44,954 bases of DNA from Alphaproteobacteria bacterium (GCA_029059055.1 JAIDWS010000013.1:1-44954), one strand, 5' to 3'. Shown: positions 32,358-44,685, counted from the first letter of the stretch. Notes: generated by a model not told the origin, from the letters alone. Translations and numbers: made by a program.

Positions 32358-34319
32358 ATGAAATCCATAACCAGATTTTTATTGTTGGCCATGACGCTGG
32401 TGCCGTGTACACCCGCGATTGCGGCGGTGTCCACCACCGCGGGCAGTAATTTAACCGCATTCAACGGCAATATCGGGGCCATGAATAACAACGCATGGAA
32501 CCAGATGATGAACACGCGGGGCACTGCGCCTGCGACCGCGGATTTTGGAAATTGCAATTCGGTGATTTTGCGCTGTGCCCAGCCAAAGTGTGCCACCGGC
32601 GGTTGCACAACAATGGAAATCGCGGCGCCCATCGTGTCGGGATGCGTGATGTCGAACGACGCGTGCAAGCAGTATGGTGATGATTTAATTCAATATATTT
32701 CGGCGCAATTGGTGGCCAATTCCACGGCCAAGGCCAATGCCCAGGCGGCGGCCGCCCAAAATGCCGCGGCCCAGGCCGCCGCCCAGCAAAGCGCCCAGCA
32801 ATTACAACAGATGCAGGCCCAGATGCAACAGATGCAATCTGAAATGGCGTCGGCCAACGCGGCCGCCACCGCCCAGTTACAGGCCGCACTGGAAGAACAG
32901 AAACAATTAACCGCCCAGGCAATTGCCGATGCGGCCGCCGCCCAGTCGGCCGCCGCCAATGCTGCGACGGTGGCATCGGTGGCAAATGCGACGGTGTCTG
33001 AAAACGGTTTAAGTGATGCCCAAATGAACGCGGCGTCGGGTGGCGTATCGGCGGACATATTGGCGCGTGAACAAATTGCCGGCCAGATTATGACCAGTTT
33101 GGACAACGCCGCCGTATCGATGAAAGAATTAAAGGCCACGATGGAAAACGCGTTTCAGTACGCCGGGTGCGATAACCGTGGGAATAACTGTACCGGTCCA
33201 AAACGCGTCAAGATGTTCAAGCAAAAGGCACTGAATTTCTTTGACCCGTATGAAAACGTTCTGGACGAAGTGTATGACGCACTGATTATGGCCCAGTCGG
33301 TCGGGGTGGATATCACCGATATTTACATGATGTTGAACGGCACATGTAACGCATGGGCAAAATATCTGTGCAGTGATGGCCAGGTAATGCATTACACCAA
33401 CACCAATTGCCAGGATGGTCGTTCTGTTGCGACGGGCAATATCCGTGGCGGGGCGCGTTGCGCCGTCGGCCAGGTTGTGCCGATGTCGGACGGCGGGTGC
33501 CAATTGATTCAAATGTTGACCAGTGATGACGAAGTTCAACAAAACTGGCTGTATCCGGAACAAAATGTCGATTCCAATGGCAATGTCCGCAGCGAAGTGC
33601 GCGTCGGTTGCGCATCCGAAGCATTGGATAATTCCATGCTGTTCCGCGGGCGCAAGAAACAGGCCACAATTGATATTGAAACCCTGCAACGCATTATCGA
33701 ACAAGACGCCCCGTCGACATATGGTTCATCCCGTTTGCGTACGTCGACCCATCCGACGCCCGACGGTGTGAAGTTCTGTGCGGTGAATCCGGAAAGTCTG
33801 CAAGAATTACAGAAATCGGTCAGTTTGAAACAATTGCCGAAAAAGGTGTGTGTGACGGACAAAACACTGGTGTCGGATTGGGAAAATAATGGGCCTGTTG
33901 CCGTTGCAGATGCATCAACCGCATCGGGGACGTCGTCGACCAGTGTGGCTGGTGGATTGGCTATCTTGGATTGCAGCAGTTCGATGTGGGCCAACAGCAA
34001 TGAATGCAAATGCCGCAATTCGGGCGGCACATGGTGGGGTGGGTGTGTTTGCCCGCAACATTATAAATTGGTTAACAATCAATGCGAATTTGCGTATGGC
34101 ACATCGAATTTCAAATTATCGGAATATGTTTCCCCGTTACAGCAAAATACGGTTACCCCATTGGGGAATAATGATTGGGATTTGACGGGATGTGGGCGCC
34201 GCAACGGCACATGGCGTGACAATAAATGTTGGTGTGGGGGCACGGAAATGGGCCCGCTGTACACTTGCACGACCGATACTCTGGGACGCCAGAAAGCAGT
34301 GATGACGATGATTCAATGA
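32358..34319 (+). CDS. Secreted coiled-coil, Cys-rich protein (unknown function)
   Basis: 653 residues from ATG 32358; the frame is open to 32220, but that region holds the terminator and promoter. The signal peptide MKSITRFLLLAMTLVPCTPA ends near residue 22. A Cys-rich block follows (GNCNSVILRCAQPKCATGGC). Next is a long Ala/Gln-rich coiled coil (about 115-240), then a second Cys-bearing domain with CDNRGNNC and CNAWAKYLCSDGQVMHYTN, and finally a Cys-rich tail (NECKCRNSGGTWWGGCVCPQ, NKCWCGGTEMG). Its build (signal, Cys modules, helical middle, small Cys tail) resembles the 759-residue protein at 669 and suggests a family of surface or periplasmic proteins. No known domain recognised. Stop overlaps the next start (ATGA), so the two are translated together. 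Confidence 0.75.
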   Translation: MKSITRFLLLAMTLVPCTPAIAAVSTTAGSNLTAFNGNIGAMNNNAWNQMMNTRGTAPATADFGNCNSVILRCAQPKCATGGCTTMEIAAPIVSGCVMSNDACKQYGDDLIQYISAQLVANSTAKANAQAAAAQNAAAQAAAQQSAQQLQQMQAQMQQMQSEMASANAAATAQLQAALEEQKQLTAQAIADAAAAQSAAANAATVASVANATVSENGLSDAQMNAASGGVSADILAREQIAGQIMTSLDNAAVSMKELKATMENAFQYAGCDNRGNNCTGPKRVKMFKQKALNFFDPYENVLDEVYDALIMAQSVGVDITDIYMMLNGTCNAWAKYLCSDGQVMHYTNTNCQDGRSVATGNIRGGARCAVGQVVPMSDGGCQLIQMLTSDDEVQQNWLYPEQNVDSNGNVRSEVRVGCASEALDNSMLFRGRKKQATIDIETLQRIIEQDAPSTYGSSRLRTSTHPTPDGVKFCAVNPESLQELQKSVSLKQLPKKVCVTDKTLVSDWENNGPVAVADASTASGTSSTSVAGGLAILDCSSSMWANSNECKCRNSGGTWWGGCVCPQHYKLVNNQCEFAYGTSNFKLSEYVSPLQQNTVTPLGNNDWDLTGCGRRNGTWRDNKCWCGGTEMGPLYTCTTDTLGRQKAVMTMIQ

Positions 34320-35074
34320 AATTAACAGAACACAAAATCTTTTCCGGAATGAAAACATGTGCGGTGGCGGTGGTGGTTTGTGCGGCCATGGTGGTGCCGG
34401 CGTATGCTGCTGATAACGGGTGCAGCACCGATGATAATGACCGTATCACGGCTGAATTGGCGCTGTGCACAACGCATGTGTATAACATCGGTCTGGACCA
34501 GAATCCCGAAAGTGACGCGGATAAACAATTAATGCGTGATGTCGTGGCGTTGAAAACAACCGTCATGACCCAGCAGATGTACAAACAATACGAATATTTG
34601 GATGCGACCCTGCGTCGGTTTCGCACCCAATTGGAAAAGGCGATTTTGACAACCAAGTTACAGGCCGCCGGTGCCACCGATGACAATGGCGGGTCGTCCG
34701 GGTCATATCGTTCCGGGGACCGCAATGTGGTGTTAAGCGGGGCGGAAAACTGCCTGTTGAAAACCAGTACAACCGCCGGTCTGCAATGTCTGCAAAACAA
34801 TATCCGTATTGTGTTGAATGCGGTGGCGGGCGGCAATATTGGTGATGCCAAACGTCAATTGGACAAAGATTTGGGCTTTGCCGTGTCGTATGGTGCGATT
34901 GGCGGGTCGGCCGGCAAATATACCACGATTGCGGGCGGTGCATTGACGTCATGCAATAATGTTGCGACAAATCGGGATGCGGTGAATGCATGCGCATATG
35001 ATTTGAATATCCAGGTAATGCGTAAAATCGAAGATGATCAGAATAAACAGCGCACCACCCAAACAAAGCCATAA
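34316..35074 (+). CDS. Secreted protein coupled to the upstream coiled-coil protein
   Basis: 252 residues from ATG 34316, which overlaps the upstream stop by 4 nt. A long N region precedes the hydrophobic signal core (MKTCAVAVVVCAAMVVPAYA, residues about 12-31). The mature protein has paired Cys (GCSTDDNDRITAELALCTTH), a helical part (TVMTQQMYKQYEYLDATLRR, FRTQLEKAILTTKLQAAG), a Gly/Ser linker, and a C-terminal domain with CLLKTSTTAGLQCLQNNIRI and SCNNVATNRDAVNACAYDL. Six Cys in the mature part suggest disulfides in the periplasm. No family recognised. Coupling suggests the product works with the preceding protein in a fixed ratio. Confidence 0.75.
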   Translation: MKLTEHKIFSGMKTCAVAVVVCAAMVVPAYAADNGCSTDDNDRITAELALCTTHVYNIGLDQNPESDADKQLMRDVVALKTTVMTQQMYKQYEYLDATLRRFRTQLEKAILTTKLQAAGATDDNGGSSGSYRSGDRNVVLSGAENCLLKTSTTAGLQCLQNNIRIVLNAVAGGNIGDAKRQLDKDLGFAVSYGAIGGSAGKYTTIAGGALTSCNNVATNRDAVNACAYDLNIQVMRKIEDDQNKQRTTQTKP

Positions 35075-35076
35075 TT

Positions 35077-35099
35077 ATCCCGCATCCGCGGGATTTTTT
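35077..35099 (+). terminator. Terminator
   Basis: ATCCCGC/GCGGGAT stem followed by six T. Confidence 0.82.
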
Positions 35100-35126
35100 G
35101 TTTGTGCCCCCGCATTCATCCCCGTT

Positions 35127-35292
35127 GTCATTGCGAGGCAGCATTGCGACCGCGGCAATCCAGGAATAATAAGGAATAGTTCATGATTTGACTGGATTGC
35201 TTCGTTACACTCGCAATGACAGGGGGGGAATTTCCAGGCACTGCGTCCCCTTTGGCGTTGCGGGGCGCCGGTATGGCGCGCCGGGTTGCCGG
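35127..35292. repeat. Inverted-repeat elements upstream of lpxD
   Basis: A reverse half (35127-35163), a forward half (35192-35220) and a decayed reverse half (about 35252-35292) follow each other with linkers similar to those in the arrays at 10808 and 36902. No RNA/HTH module is attached here. Confidence 0.75.
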
Positions 35293-35311
35293 GCGGATTT
35301 GATTTTATGCT

Positions 35312-35339
35312 TTGATTTTGATTTTGTTCGGCGTATAAT
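35312..35339 (+). promoter_or_regulatory. Promoter of lpxD, leaderless
   Basis: TTGATT (35312-35317), 16-bp spacer, TATAAT (35334-35339). ATG 35346 is 7 nt after the -10, at or next to the predicted transcription start. Confidence 0.75.
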
Positions 35340-35345
35340 CGGCGC

Positions 35346-36389
35346 ATGTTTACGTTTTTACGTTCCCTGTTTATGCCGGCGGGAACAGAAACATCGGCCG
35401 GCGCATTGGCGGAAAAATTTGGTCTGGAATTGCGGGGCGATGCAAATACCCCGGTGCGGGGCGTTGCGCCCATCGCGGATGCACGGCCCGGGCAATTGGC
35501 GTTCTATTCAACCGAACAGAACAGTGCCGCGTTTAAAATTTTGCCGATTGATGTATTGAAAAACACCCGCGCCAGCGTTATCTTGCTGCAACCGGAACAG
35601 GTGGCAAACGCCCCGGCGGGTGCAACATTACTGATAACGGACAGCCCGCGCGGCAACATTGTGAAAATTCTGGGCGAAATTTATCGCGAACCACCGCGTT
35701 TTGGTGTGTCCCCGAATGCGGTTGTGGAACGCGGTGTGTTTTTCCGTAAAAAATCGACTGTTTATATCGGGCAATTCGCGACCGTTGAACGTGGCGCGGT
35801 GATTGAACCCAATGTCAAGATTTATCCCGGTGCATACATCGGCCGCAATGTGACGATTGGTGCCGGAACCATTGTGCACAGTGGCGCCCATATTGAAAAC
35901 GCCACAATCGGGGCGGATTGCGTCATTAACGCCGGCGCCGTTATTGGCAAGGATGGTTTCGGTTACACCCGCCAGAATGGCCATAATGTATTTATCCCGC
36001 ATACGGGGCGCGTGGTTCTGGGGGACCGCGTATCTGTTGGTGCGAACACGTGCATTGACCGCGGGGCGATGACGGATACGCGCATTGGTGACGGGACCAA
36101 GATTGATAATTTATGCCAAATCGCACATGGTGTTGTGATTGGGGCGGAATGCTTTTTGGCGTCTGGATGCGGCCTGGCGGGGGGAACGGTTGTGGGCGAC
36201 CGCGCATTATTGGGCGGCCACGTCGGCATTGCCAACGGCGTTCATATTGGCGACGATGCCGAAGTTGGGGCCAACAGCGGGGTTTTCCGTGATGTGCCCG
36301 CCGGCCAGCGTCATATGGGATATCCGGCCGGTCCGGGGATTGAATTTATGCGCCACTATGCATGGGTGCGCAAACACAGTAAACAATAA
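35346..36389 (+). CDS. lpxD: UDP-3-O-acyl-glucosamine N-acyltransferase
   Basis: 347 residues, full length. The N-terminal uridine-binding domain ([20 protein letters not shown]) is followed by a left-handed beta helix with many hexapeptide repeats ([60 protein letters not shown]). The catalytic His lies in [12 protein letters not shown], and a C-terminal helix ends the protein. It adds the second 3-hydroxyacyl chain from acyl-ACP in lipid A synthesis, so the organism makes lipopolysaccharide or a lipid A-based glycolipid. fabZ follows 17 nt after the stop; lpxA, usually next, is absent here. Confidence 0.96.
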   Translation: MFTFLRSLFMPAGTETSAGALAEKFGLELRGDANTPVRGVAPIADARPGQLAFYSTEQNSAAFKILPIDVLKNTRASVILLQPEQVANAPAGATLLITDSPRGNIVKILGEIYREPPRFGVSPNAVVERGVFFRKKSTVYIGQFATVERGAVIEPNVKIYPGAYIGRNVTIGAGTIVHSGAHIENATIGADCVINAGAVIGKDGFGYTRQNGHNVFIPHTGRVVLGDRVSVGANTCIDRGAMTDTRIGDGTKIDNLCQIAHGVVIGAECFLASGCGLAGGTVVGDRALLGGHVGIANGVHIGDDAEVGANSGVFRDVPAGQRHMGYPAGPGIEFMRHYAWVRKHSKQ

Positions 36390-36406
36390 ACCACAGGGGG
36401 TACAAC

Positions 36407-36847
36407 ATGATGGTAGATGCAGCAGGTATCGAAAAAATTATTCCGCATCGCGGTGATATGCGTTTGATTGACGAAATTCGTGAATACAACGAAACCAGCG
36501 GTGTTGGGATTCACTATGTCCGTGACAACGAATTTTGGTGTGCGGGTCATTTCCCGGGTAAACCGATTATGCCGGGCGTATTACAGGTCGAAGCATTGGC
36601 CCAAACGGCATGCTTTATCGCGTTGACCAATCTGGGGATTACCGATGGCAGCACGCTGGGGTATTTCACCACGATGGAAAAGATTAAATTTTCACATATG
36701 GTCATGCCGGGCGACGTATTGGAATTGCATGTTGAATTGCTGATGTCCAAGATGCGCCTGTACAAATTCCACGGCATCGCCATGGTCAGCGGGAAAAAGG
36801 TGGCAGAGGCAACCTTTACCGCCATCATGGATACCAAGGATAAGTAA
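36407..36847 (+). CDS. fabZ: 3-hydroxyacyl-ACP dehydratase FabZ
   Basis: 146 residues, single hot-dog domain. IEKIIPHRGDMRLIDEI matches the family start, and the catalytic segment is GHFPGKPIMPGVLQVEALAQ with His48 and Glu62. MEKIKFSHMVMPGDVLELHV forms the central strand and loop. It dehydrates 3-hydroxyacyl-ACP in fatty acid synthesis and competes with LpxD for the same precursor, which explains the conserved lpxD-fabZ linkage. A G-rich ribosome binding site lies before ATG 36407; ATG 36410 is an alternative. A terminator follows. Confidence 0.95.
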   Translation: MMVDAAGIEKIIPHRGDMRLIDEIREYNETSGVGIHYVRDNEFWCAGHFPGKPIMPGVLQVEALAQTACFIALTNLGITDGSTLGYFTTMEKIKFSHMVMPGDVLELHVELLMSKMRLYKFHGIAMVSGKKVAEATFTAIMDTKDK

Positions 36848-36851
36848 AAAC

Positions 36852-36876
36852 AAATCCCGCCCCGGCGGGATTTTTT
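36852..36876 (+). terminator. Terminator after fabZ
   Basis: AATCCCGCC/GGCGGGATT stem with six T. Confidence 0.87.
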
Positions 36877-36901
36877 GTTTGTGCATGCGCCGGATTTTTT
36901 A

Positions 36902-37263
36902 CTGGATTGCCGCGGTCGCGATGCTCCCTCGCAATGACAAAGGAGATATAGTTCCTGGAAATTAAACACCCCTGTCATTGCGAGCAAGCGTCAGCGCCGC
37001 GTGGCAATCCAGAAAAGTGGAAATGTTCATTATTTACTGGATTGCGTCACTGCGTTCGCAATGACAATGGTGTTGAATTGCTTGGCACTGCATCTCCTTT
37101 GTCATTGCGGGGCGCCGGTATGGCGTGGCAATCCAGAAAAGTGGAAATGTTCATTATTTACTGGATTGCGTCACTGCACTCGCAATGACAATGGTGTTGA
37201 ATTGCTTGGCACTGCATCTCCTTTGTCATTGCGAGCAAGCGTCAGCGCCGCGTGGCAATCCAG
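36902..37263. repeat. Array of three alternating inverted-repeat units (BIME-like)
   Basis: Forward halves at 36902-36938, 37037-37065 and 37161-37189; reverse halves at 36974-37012, 37101-37136 and 37225-37263. Linkers between units are near-identical (AAAAGTGGAAATGTTCATTA at 37013 and 37137). The forward-reverse linkers of units 2 and 3 match those of the array at 10808, while unit 1 carries its linker in the opposite direction. Confidence 0.9.
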
Positions 37264-37297
37264 TCAATTAATCCCCACACCAATAAATTTAAATTCC

Positions 37298-37326
37298 TTG
37301 AACATTCGCGTATGATGCGATATACT
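37298..37326 (+). promoter_or_regulatory. Promoter of RNA copy C
   Basis: TTGAAC (37298-37303), 17-bp spacer, TATACT (37321-37326). Confidence 0.85.
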
Positions 37327-37332
37327 GGATTC

Positions 37333-37498
37333 GCATTGGGAAACCGGTGTAGGCTTCAAAACCTTTTCACATCGTCGGAATCGACGTAAAACTCCAACTC
37401 AATTGGTTGGGGGGCTGCGAATATATTGAATAAGCAGCGCTATCCATGTGAATAGTTTTGAACCTCCAACCACCCGAATGTTTTGGGTGGTGTTTTTT
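37333..37498 (+). ncRNA. Structured RNA / attenuator-like leader, copy C
   Basis: 166 nt. Stems: CGTCG/CGACG (37373-37377, 37382-37386) with loop GAAT; CTCCAAC (37392-37398) with GTTGGGG (37406-37412); or alternatively GGTTGGGGG (37405-37413) with CCTCCAACC (37463-37471). Inside lies GCTGC (37414-37418) with GCAGC (37434-37438), enclosing the same 15-nt loop GAATATATTGAATAA as copy B, then a CTAT/ATAG hairpin (37440-37455). The GCTGC/GCAGC stem replaces GTGAT/ATCAC of copy B pair by pair. The RNA ends in the terminator at 37469. Same interpretation and uncertainty as copy B. Confidence 0.8.
37469..37498 (+). terminator. Terminator between RNA copy C and HTH-like gene
   Basis: ACCACCCGAA with TTTGGGTGGT (one G-U pair), then TTTTTT. 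It shares bases 37469-37471 with the alternative CCTCCAACC pairing. Confidence 0.85.
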
Positions 37499-37521
37499 AT
37501 GACTTAAAAGGAGTTAAAACT

Positions 37522-37749
37522 ATGGCAAGAGTCTTAATCGATGCAAATTATTATGGCAGCATTATGCGCGACGCGCGTCGTCATTTAAAAATCAGCAGTG
37601 TTGACGCCGCCGCATTATTGCGTATGAAACACGCCGATTACGTTAAATGCGAACGTGGTCGGGATTTGTTTAATGAATCCATTATGCGCCGTTTCTTTCA
37701 CGGGGCATTTGCGATGTTGGTGATAAAGCGCGGCCGGAATAATTTATAA
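37522..37749 (+). CDS. Small HTH (XRE-like) protein, copy C
   Basis: 75 residues from ATG 37522, with AAAAGGAG 8 nt upstream; the in-frame upstream ATG lies in the terminator T-run and is rejected. The sequence MARVLIDANYYGSIMRDARR, HLKISSVDAAALLRMKHADY, VKCERGRDLFNESIMRRFF aligns end to end with copy B, with the invariant LIDANYYG, HLKIS, DAA, CERGRDLF and RRFFHGAF blocks. Changes are concentrated in the likely recognition helix (KMNKKDYQK versus RMKHADYVK), which would fit different target sites for each paralogue. DNA binding is inferred from the HTH-like spacing. A terminator follows the stop. Confidence 0.8.
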   Translation: MARVLIDANYYGSIMRDARRHLKISSVDAAALLRMKHADYVKCERGRDLFNESIMRRFFHGAFAMLVIKRGRNNL

Positions 37750-37753
37750 CATT

Positions 37754-37776
37754 GTCCCCCGAATGGGGGATATTTT
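37754..37776 (+). terminator. Weak terminator after HTH-like gene copy C
   Basis: TCCCCC/GGGGGA hairpin followed by a short T-rich stretch. Confidence 0.65.
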
Positions 37777-37803
37777 GTTAGGCTGAACACTTACTATTTC
37801 CCT

Positions 37804-37899
37804 GTCATTGCGAGCAAGGCGGTACACCACCGCGTGGCAATCCAGATAATAAGGAACAGACCACTATTCACTGGATTGCTTCGTTGCACTCGCAATGAC
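37804..37899. repeat. Inverted-repeat unit downstream of module C
   Basis: A reverse half (37804-37845), the 25-bp linker ATAATAAGGAACAGACCAC... as at 10910, and a forward half (37871-37899). Confidence 0.85.
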
Positions 37900-37908
37900 A
37901 ACGGGGAT

Positions 37909-37937
37909 AAAAAAATCCCCCGGTGGGGGATTTTTTA
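37909..37937. terminator. Bidirectional terminator
   Basis: AATCCCCC/GGGGGATT with A-run and T-run; it ends the minus-strand gene at 37935. Confidence 0.8.
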
Positions 37938-39185
37938 TGGGCATTGTGCCAATTGGTTCAATACATTTTTCACATCGTTGTTAACCGATACGGTTATCTG
38001 GCGTTGCAGACCATCGGTGTATGTATAATTGAACTTGGATTCCGCAAACTGTGGGGCGGCACGCCATGCTTCTTCGAATGGGGCCAGCATTGCCGCAAAC
38101 CATTGGCGCCCGCGGCACAGGCACCCGTTTCGCACGTCGGCCGCAACCGCCGCCGTCGCCGTGTTGGGATATTTGGTGTCAAATTCTGCGTCGGTTGTCA
38201 TTAAACACCGCGCCCCCAGGTTATAGAAATTCGCATCGTCCGACATAAACTTGTAAATCAGACCATCGGTCGCACCCGCATTTTTCAATGCGTACACCAT
38301 GCCATCTGTGCAGCATGCCTGGGCCGATTTCATCAACATTTTATACCGGTCCAGCAATGGCGCCGCCACCGGTTCGTTCGCGGTGATGGTCGGGTTGCAC
38401 TTGGCCTGGATGATAAATGCGTCGACGTTGGTTGCACGAATCTTTTTACTGCGCGGGGCAACGGTTTCGCGAACCATCGGTTTGCGCCGCCAGATTTCGC
38501 ATTCGTGGGGCTTTTCAAACGGACAGCCGTCCGGATTTTCAATCACCGCCAGATTTTCTGTCACCGTTACGTTAAACGCATCGCGTACCGCACAGCCCAT
38601 GTCTTGGGCCTGGTACTTTTCCGGATTGTTCAGCCATAAATCACTACTCGGGCGGCGGGGGGCCAACAACGCTTCGACCTGTTGCGATGCACTGCAATCG
38701 CCGTCGTCGGTTTCCGGCACATCTTCGGCAACATACCGAATGTCCATTTCGTCGTACCAATCGCTGAAATCTTTGTCACGGTAATGGGAAATCGAATCGT
38801 CCCAAATCGGCACGCCGGTCCGCCAATCAACGGTTTTATCATACTTGCGTTGCCGGAATGTGCCATGCACACCGTCCCATGGCGTCCCCAGGGCGTCCCG
38901 ACTGACGGGGACAACGGCAATGGGGCGCGGGGTTACGGGCGCAACCATCTGGTACATAACCGGCGCAGGCTGAACCGCAACCGCCGGCATTGCAATGGCC
39001 GGTGTTTCCGCAACCGCGTATTCGGCGATAAATCCGTATCCACCGCCCAAATCGGTCGGTTCCCGAACCACGCCCAGGTTAATCGGTTCAATATTGCATC
39101 CATCGCCGGTACAATCCGACGCATGGGCGGCGACGGCCCCACATAAACACAGCAAGGTCGCCAAAACAGATATTTTCGATTTCAT
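37935..39185 (-). CDS. Secreted Cys-containing protein (unknown function)
   Basis: 416 residues from ATG 39185; the frame is open to 39401, but the promoter lies inside that part. The signal peptide is MKSKISVLATLLCLCGAVAAHA. A short Cys pair (DCTGDGC) is followed by a Pro/Val-rich stretch, then an Asp/Tyr-rich region (DKDFSDWYDEMDIRYVAEDV) and LLAPRRPSSDLW (173-184), a motif shared with the OmpA-like protein at 25812. The C-terminal half has repeated Cys (GCPFEKPHEC, QACCTDGMVY, NGCLCRGRQW) and ends in a beta-like segment with YTYTDGLQRQITVSVNNDV. No family recognised. The shared motif suggests that it and the OmpA-like protein bind the same partner. Leaderless by promoter position. Confidence 0.75.
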   Translation of the reverse strand: MKSKISVLATLLCLCGAVAAHASDCTGDGCNIEPINLGVVREPTDLGGGYGFIAEYAVAETPAIAMPAVAVQPAPVMYQMVAPVTPRPIAVVPVSRDALGTPWDGVHGTFRQRKYDKTVDWRTGVPIWDDSISHYRDKDFSDWYDEMDIRYVAEDVPETDDGDCSASQQVEALLAPRRPSSDLWLNNPEKYQAQDMGCAVRDAFNVTVTENLAVIENPDGCPFEKPHECEIWRRKPMVRETVAPRSKKIRATNVDAFIIQAKCNPTITANEPVAAPLLDRYKMLMKSAQACCTDGMVYALKNAGATDGLIYKFMSDDANFYNLGARCLMTTDAEFDTKYPNTATAAVAADVRNGCLCRGRQWFAAMLAPFEEAWRAAPQFAESKFNYTYTDGLQRQITVSVNNDVKNVLNQLAQCP

Positions 39186-39192
39186 AATACGA

Positions 39193-39201
39193 ATCATATC
39201 A
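39193..39201 (-). promoter_or_regulatory. Extended -10 promoter, leaderless
   Basis: Minus-strand TGATATGAT (39201-39193), 7 nt before ATG 39185. Confidence 0.6.
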
Positions 39202-39377
39202 TAAAAAAGCCCGGATTGAAAAGACAAAATTGCGTTTTGGGCGCCCTGAATCCGAATCGAATGGGATTTTTTGCCGGGGCAATATATGGCTGTGACACAT
39301 ACGCGCGCGCACGCGTATATATATTTACGCTTATGCGGGCATATGGGCGGGGCGGTCCGATTCGTGATGATTGGGGA

Positions 39378-39427
39378 ACCGATTCTGTGTCGTGGGGGCA
39401 AAAATGGGGGTACAGAATCGGTTTTTT
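39378..39427 (+). other. Long inverted repeat with T-run in gene-free region
   Basis: ACCGATTCTGT (39378-39388) and ACAGAATCGGT (39412-39422) are perfect 11-bp arms, followed by six T. This is an intrinsic-terminator shape on the plus strand, but no plus-strand gene precedes it. The surrounding stretch 39202-39579 has no convincing gene: only a purine A-tract region at about 39460-39490 that may bend DNA upstream of the rRNA promoter. Confidence 0.5.
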
Positions 39428-39579
39428 GCCCATCCCGAATCGAAAAAAAGGATTTTTACCCCAAAAAAAGAAAAAAAATTAAAAAAAATTTATGGTCAAA
39501 AAATCCCAGAAATCCGGCCTTTTTCCTATTGACTTGGGGGTAAAATGAAATTTTTTTGAAATTATTTTTCACAAACCGC

Positions 39580-39608
39580 TTGACTTTTGAAAGGTTTGAG
39601 CACATACT
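39580..39608 (+). promoter_or_regulatory. rRNA operon promoter
   Basis: TTGACT (39580-39585), 17-bp spacer, CATACT (39603-39608). The AT-rich sequence just upstream (about 39545-39575) resembles an UP element. Confidence 0.75.
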
Positions 39609-39614
39609 ATGCAG

Positions 39615-39942
39615 GCTTTCAAGTTGAGAACAAAACAAAAAAAGCTCTCAACCCCTGAAATTCTGCGGTTTACGGAACGACCAATATGAATAGGGTTCCT
39701 GTTAAATCTGCAAACATTGTGAATAAAAGCAGCTCATCAAAATTCAAGAAGGGATGTGCAGACAGTTGAATTTGGAAATATCCAAACTTTGACTAAGTCA
39801 AATGTGCATATCCTAGACAGGTAGTAGGTTTACATATTAAACCTCGTTAAAAACTTGTCTTGCGAATAATTATATGTAAAGACGAACTGATTATTATAGT
39901 CAGCTTTGTTTAATGCACAGGGCTTAAACACCAAGTTTTTTA
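39615..39942 (+). other. rRNA leader with hairpins
   Basis: About 330 nt of transcribed leader without a gene. Visible structures: AGACAGG (39815-39821) with CTTGTCT (39854-39860) enclosing AGGTTTA/TAAACCT (39826-39844); TTTGACT-A-AGTCAAA (39788-39802); and CAAGTT/AACTTG (39932-39949) at the 16S 5' end. They are probably processing or antitermination elements. Confidence 0.55.
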
Positions 39943-41444
<1,502 letters not shown>

Positions 41445-41528
41445 ATAGAGAATACCGTTTCCACGAAAACGGTCAAATCCGAATGCGACTGTCTGAACAT
41501 CTCTTTTTGATATGGGTATAAATCTGCT

Positions 41529-41605
41529 GGGTCAGTAGTTCAGTTGGTTAGAATGCCGCTCTGATACAGCGGAGGTCGAAGATTCGAGTTCTTCCTGACC
41601 CACCA
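41529..41605 (+). tRNA. tRNA-Ile (anticodon GAU)
   Basis: Acceptor GGGTCAG/CTGACCC, D-arm, anticodon stem CCGCT/AGCGG with loop CTGATAC (anticodon GAT), T-arm with TTCGAGT, CCA encoded. It lies in the 16S-23S spacer; no tRNA-Ala follows, unlike many alphaproteobacterial operons. The remaining spacer (41606-41875) shows no gene. Confidence 0.95.
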
Positions 41606-41875
41606 CTTACTTTGATGGGGTTAGAATCAAAAACATTCTTATGTTTTTGATTCCAAATATTCCAATGAATATTCTCTGGAATCTGCTTTTATAGCAATAC
41701 ATTGTTAATCGGTTTTTATGTCGCAAATCAAGAAATTGATTTGTTGAACATCGTAATAATCTCAAAAATCTTTCTAAAAGAGTAATCACGAAAGTGATAA
41801 TTCAATTAAGAAAACAAGAATCAACTAAAGCTTAGAAAAACTCATTCAAGTTCTTTTTGAATATGTGCGAAGACT

Positions 41876-41893
41876 TTCTCTTCAAGCATAAGA

Positions 41894-41901
<8 letters not shown>
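41876..41901 (+). other. 5' arm of the 23S processing stem
   Basis: TTCTCTTCAAGCAT (41876-41889) is complementary to ATGCTTGAAGAGAA at 44670-44683. The following ATAAGATAAAAAGT is complementary to ACTTTTTATCTTAT ending near 44648. Together they form a long double-stranded stalk around 23S rRNA, the expected RNase III substrate. Confidence 0.8.
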
Positions 41902-44645
<2,744 letters not shown>

Positions 44646-44685
44646 TATCGTTTGACTTTTGTCAGACGAATGCTTGAAGAGAACG

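Noticed and set aside
39216..39482. 88-codon frame upstream of the rRNA operon
   Set aside because: No ribosome binding site, biased composition ending in poly-Lys from an A-tract, and it spans the terminator-like hairpin.
39529..39557. Second rRNA promoter starting with TTGACT at 39529
   Set aside because: No acceptable -10 at 16-18 bp spacing.
41606..41875. A tRNA-Ala gene in the 16S-23S spacer
   Set aside because: No cloverleaf could be drawn; only tRNA-Ile is present.
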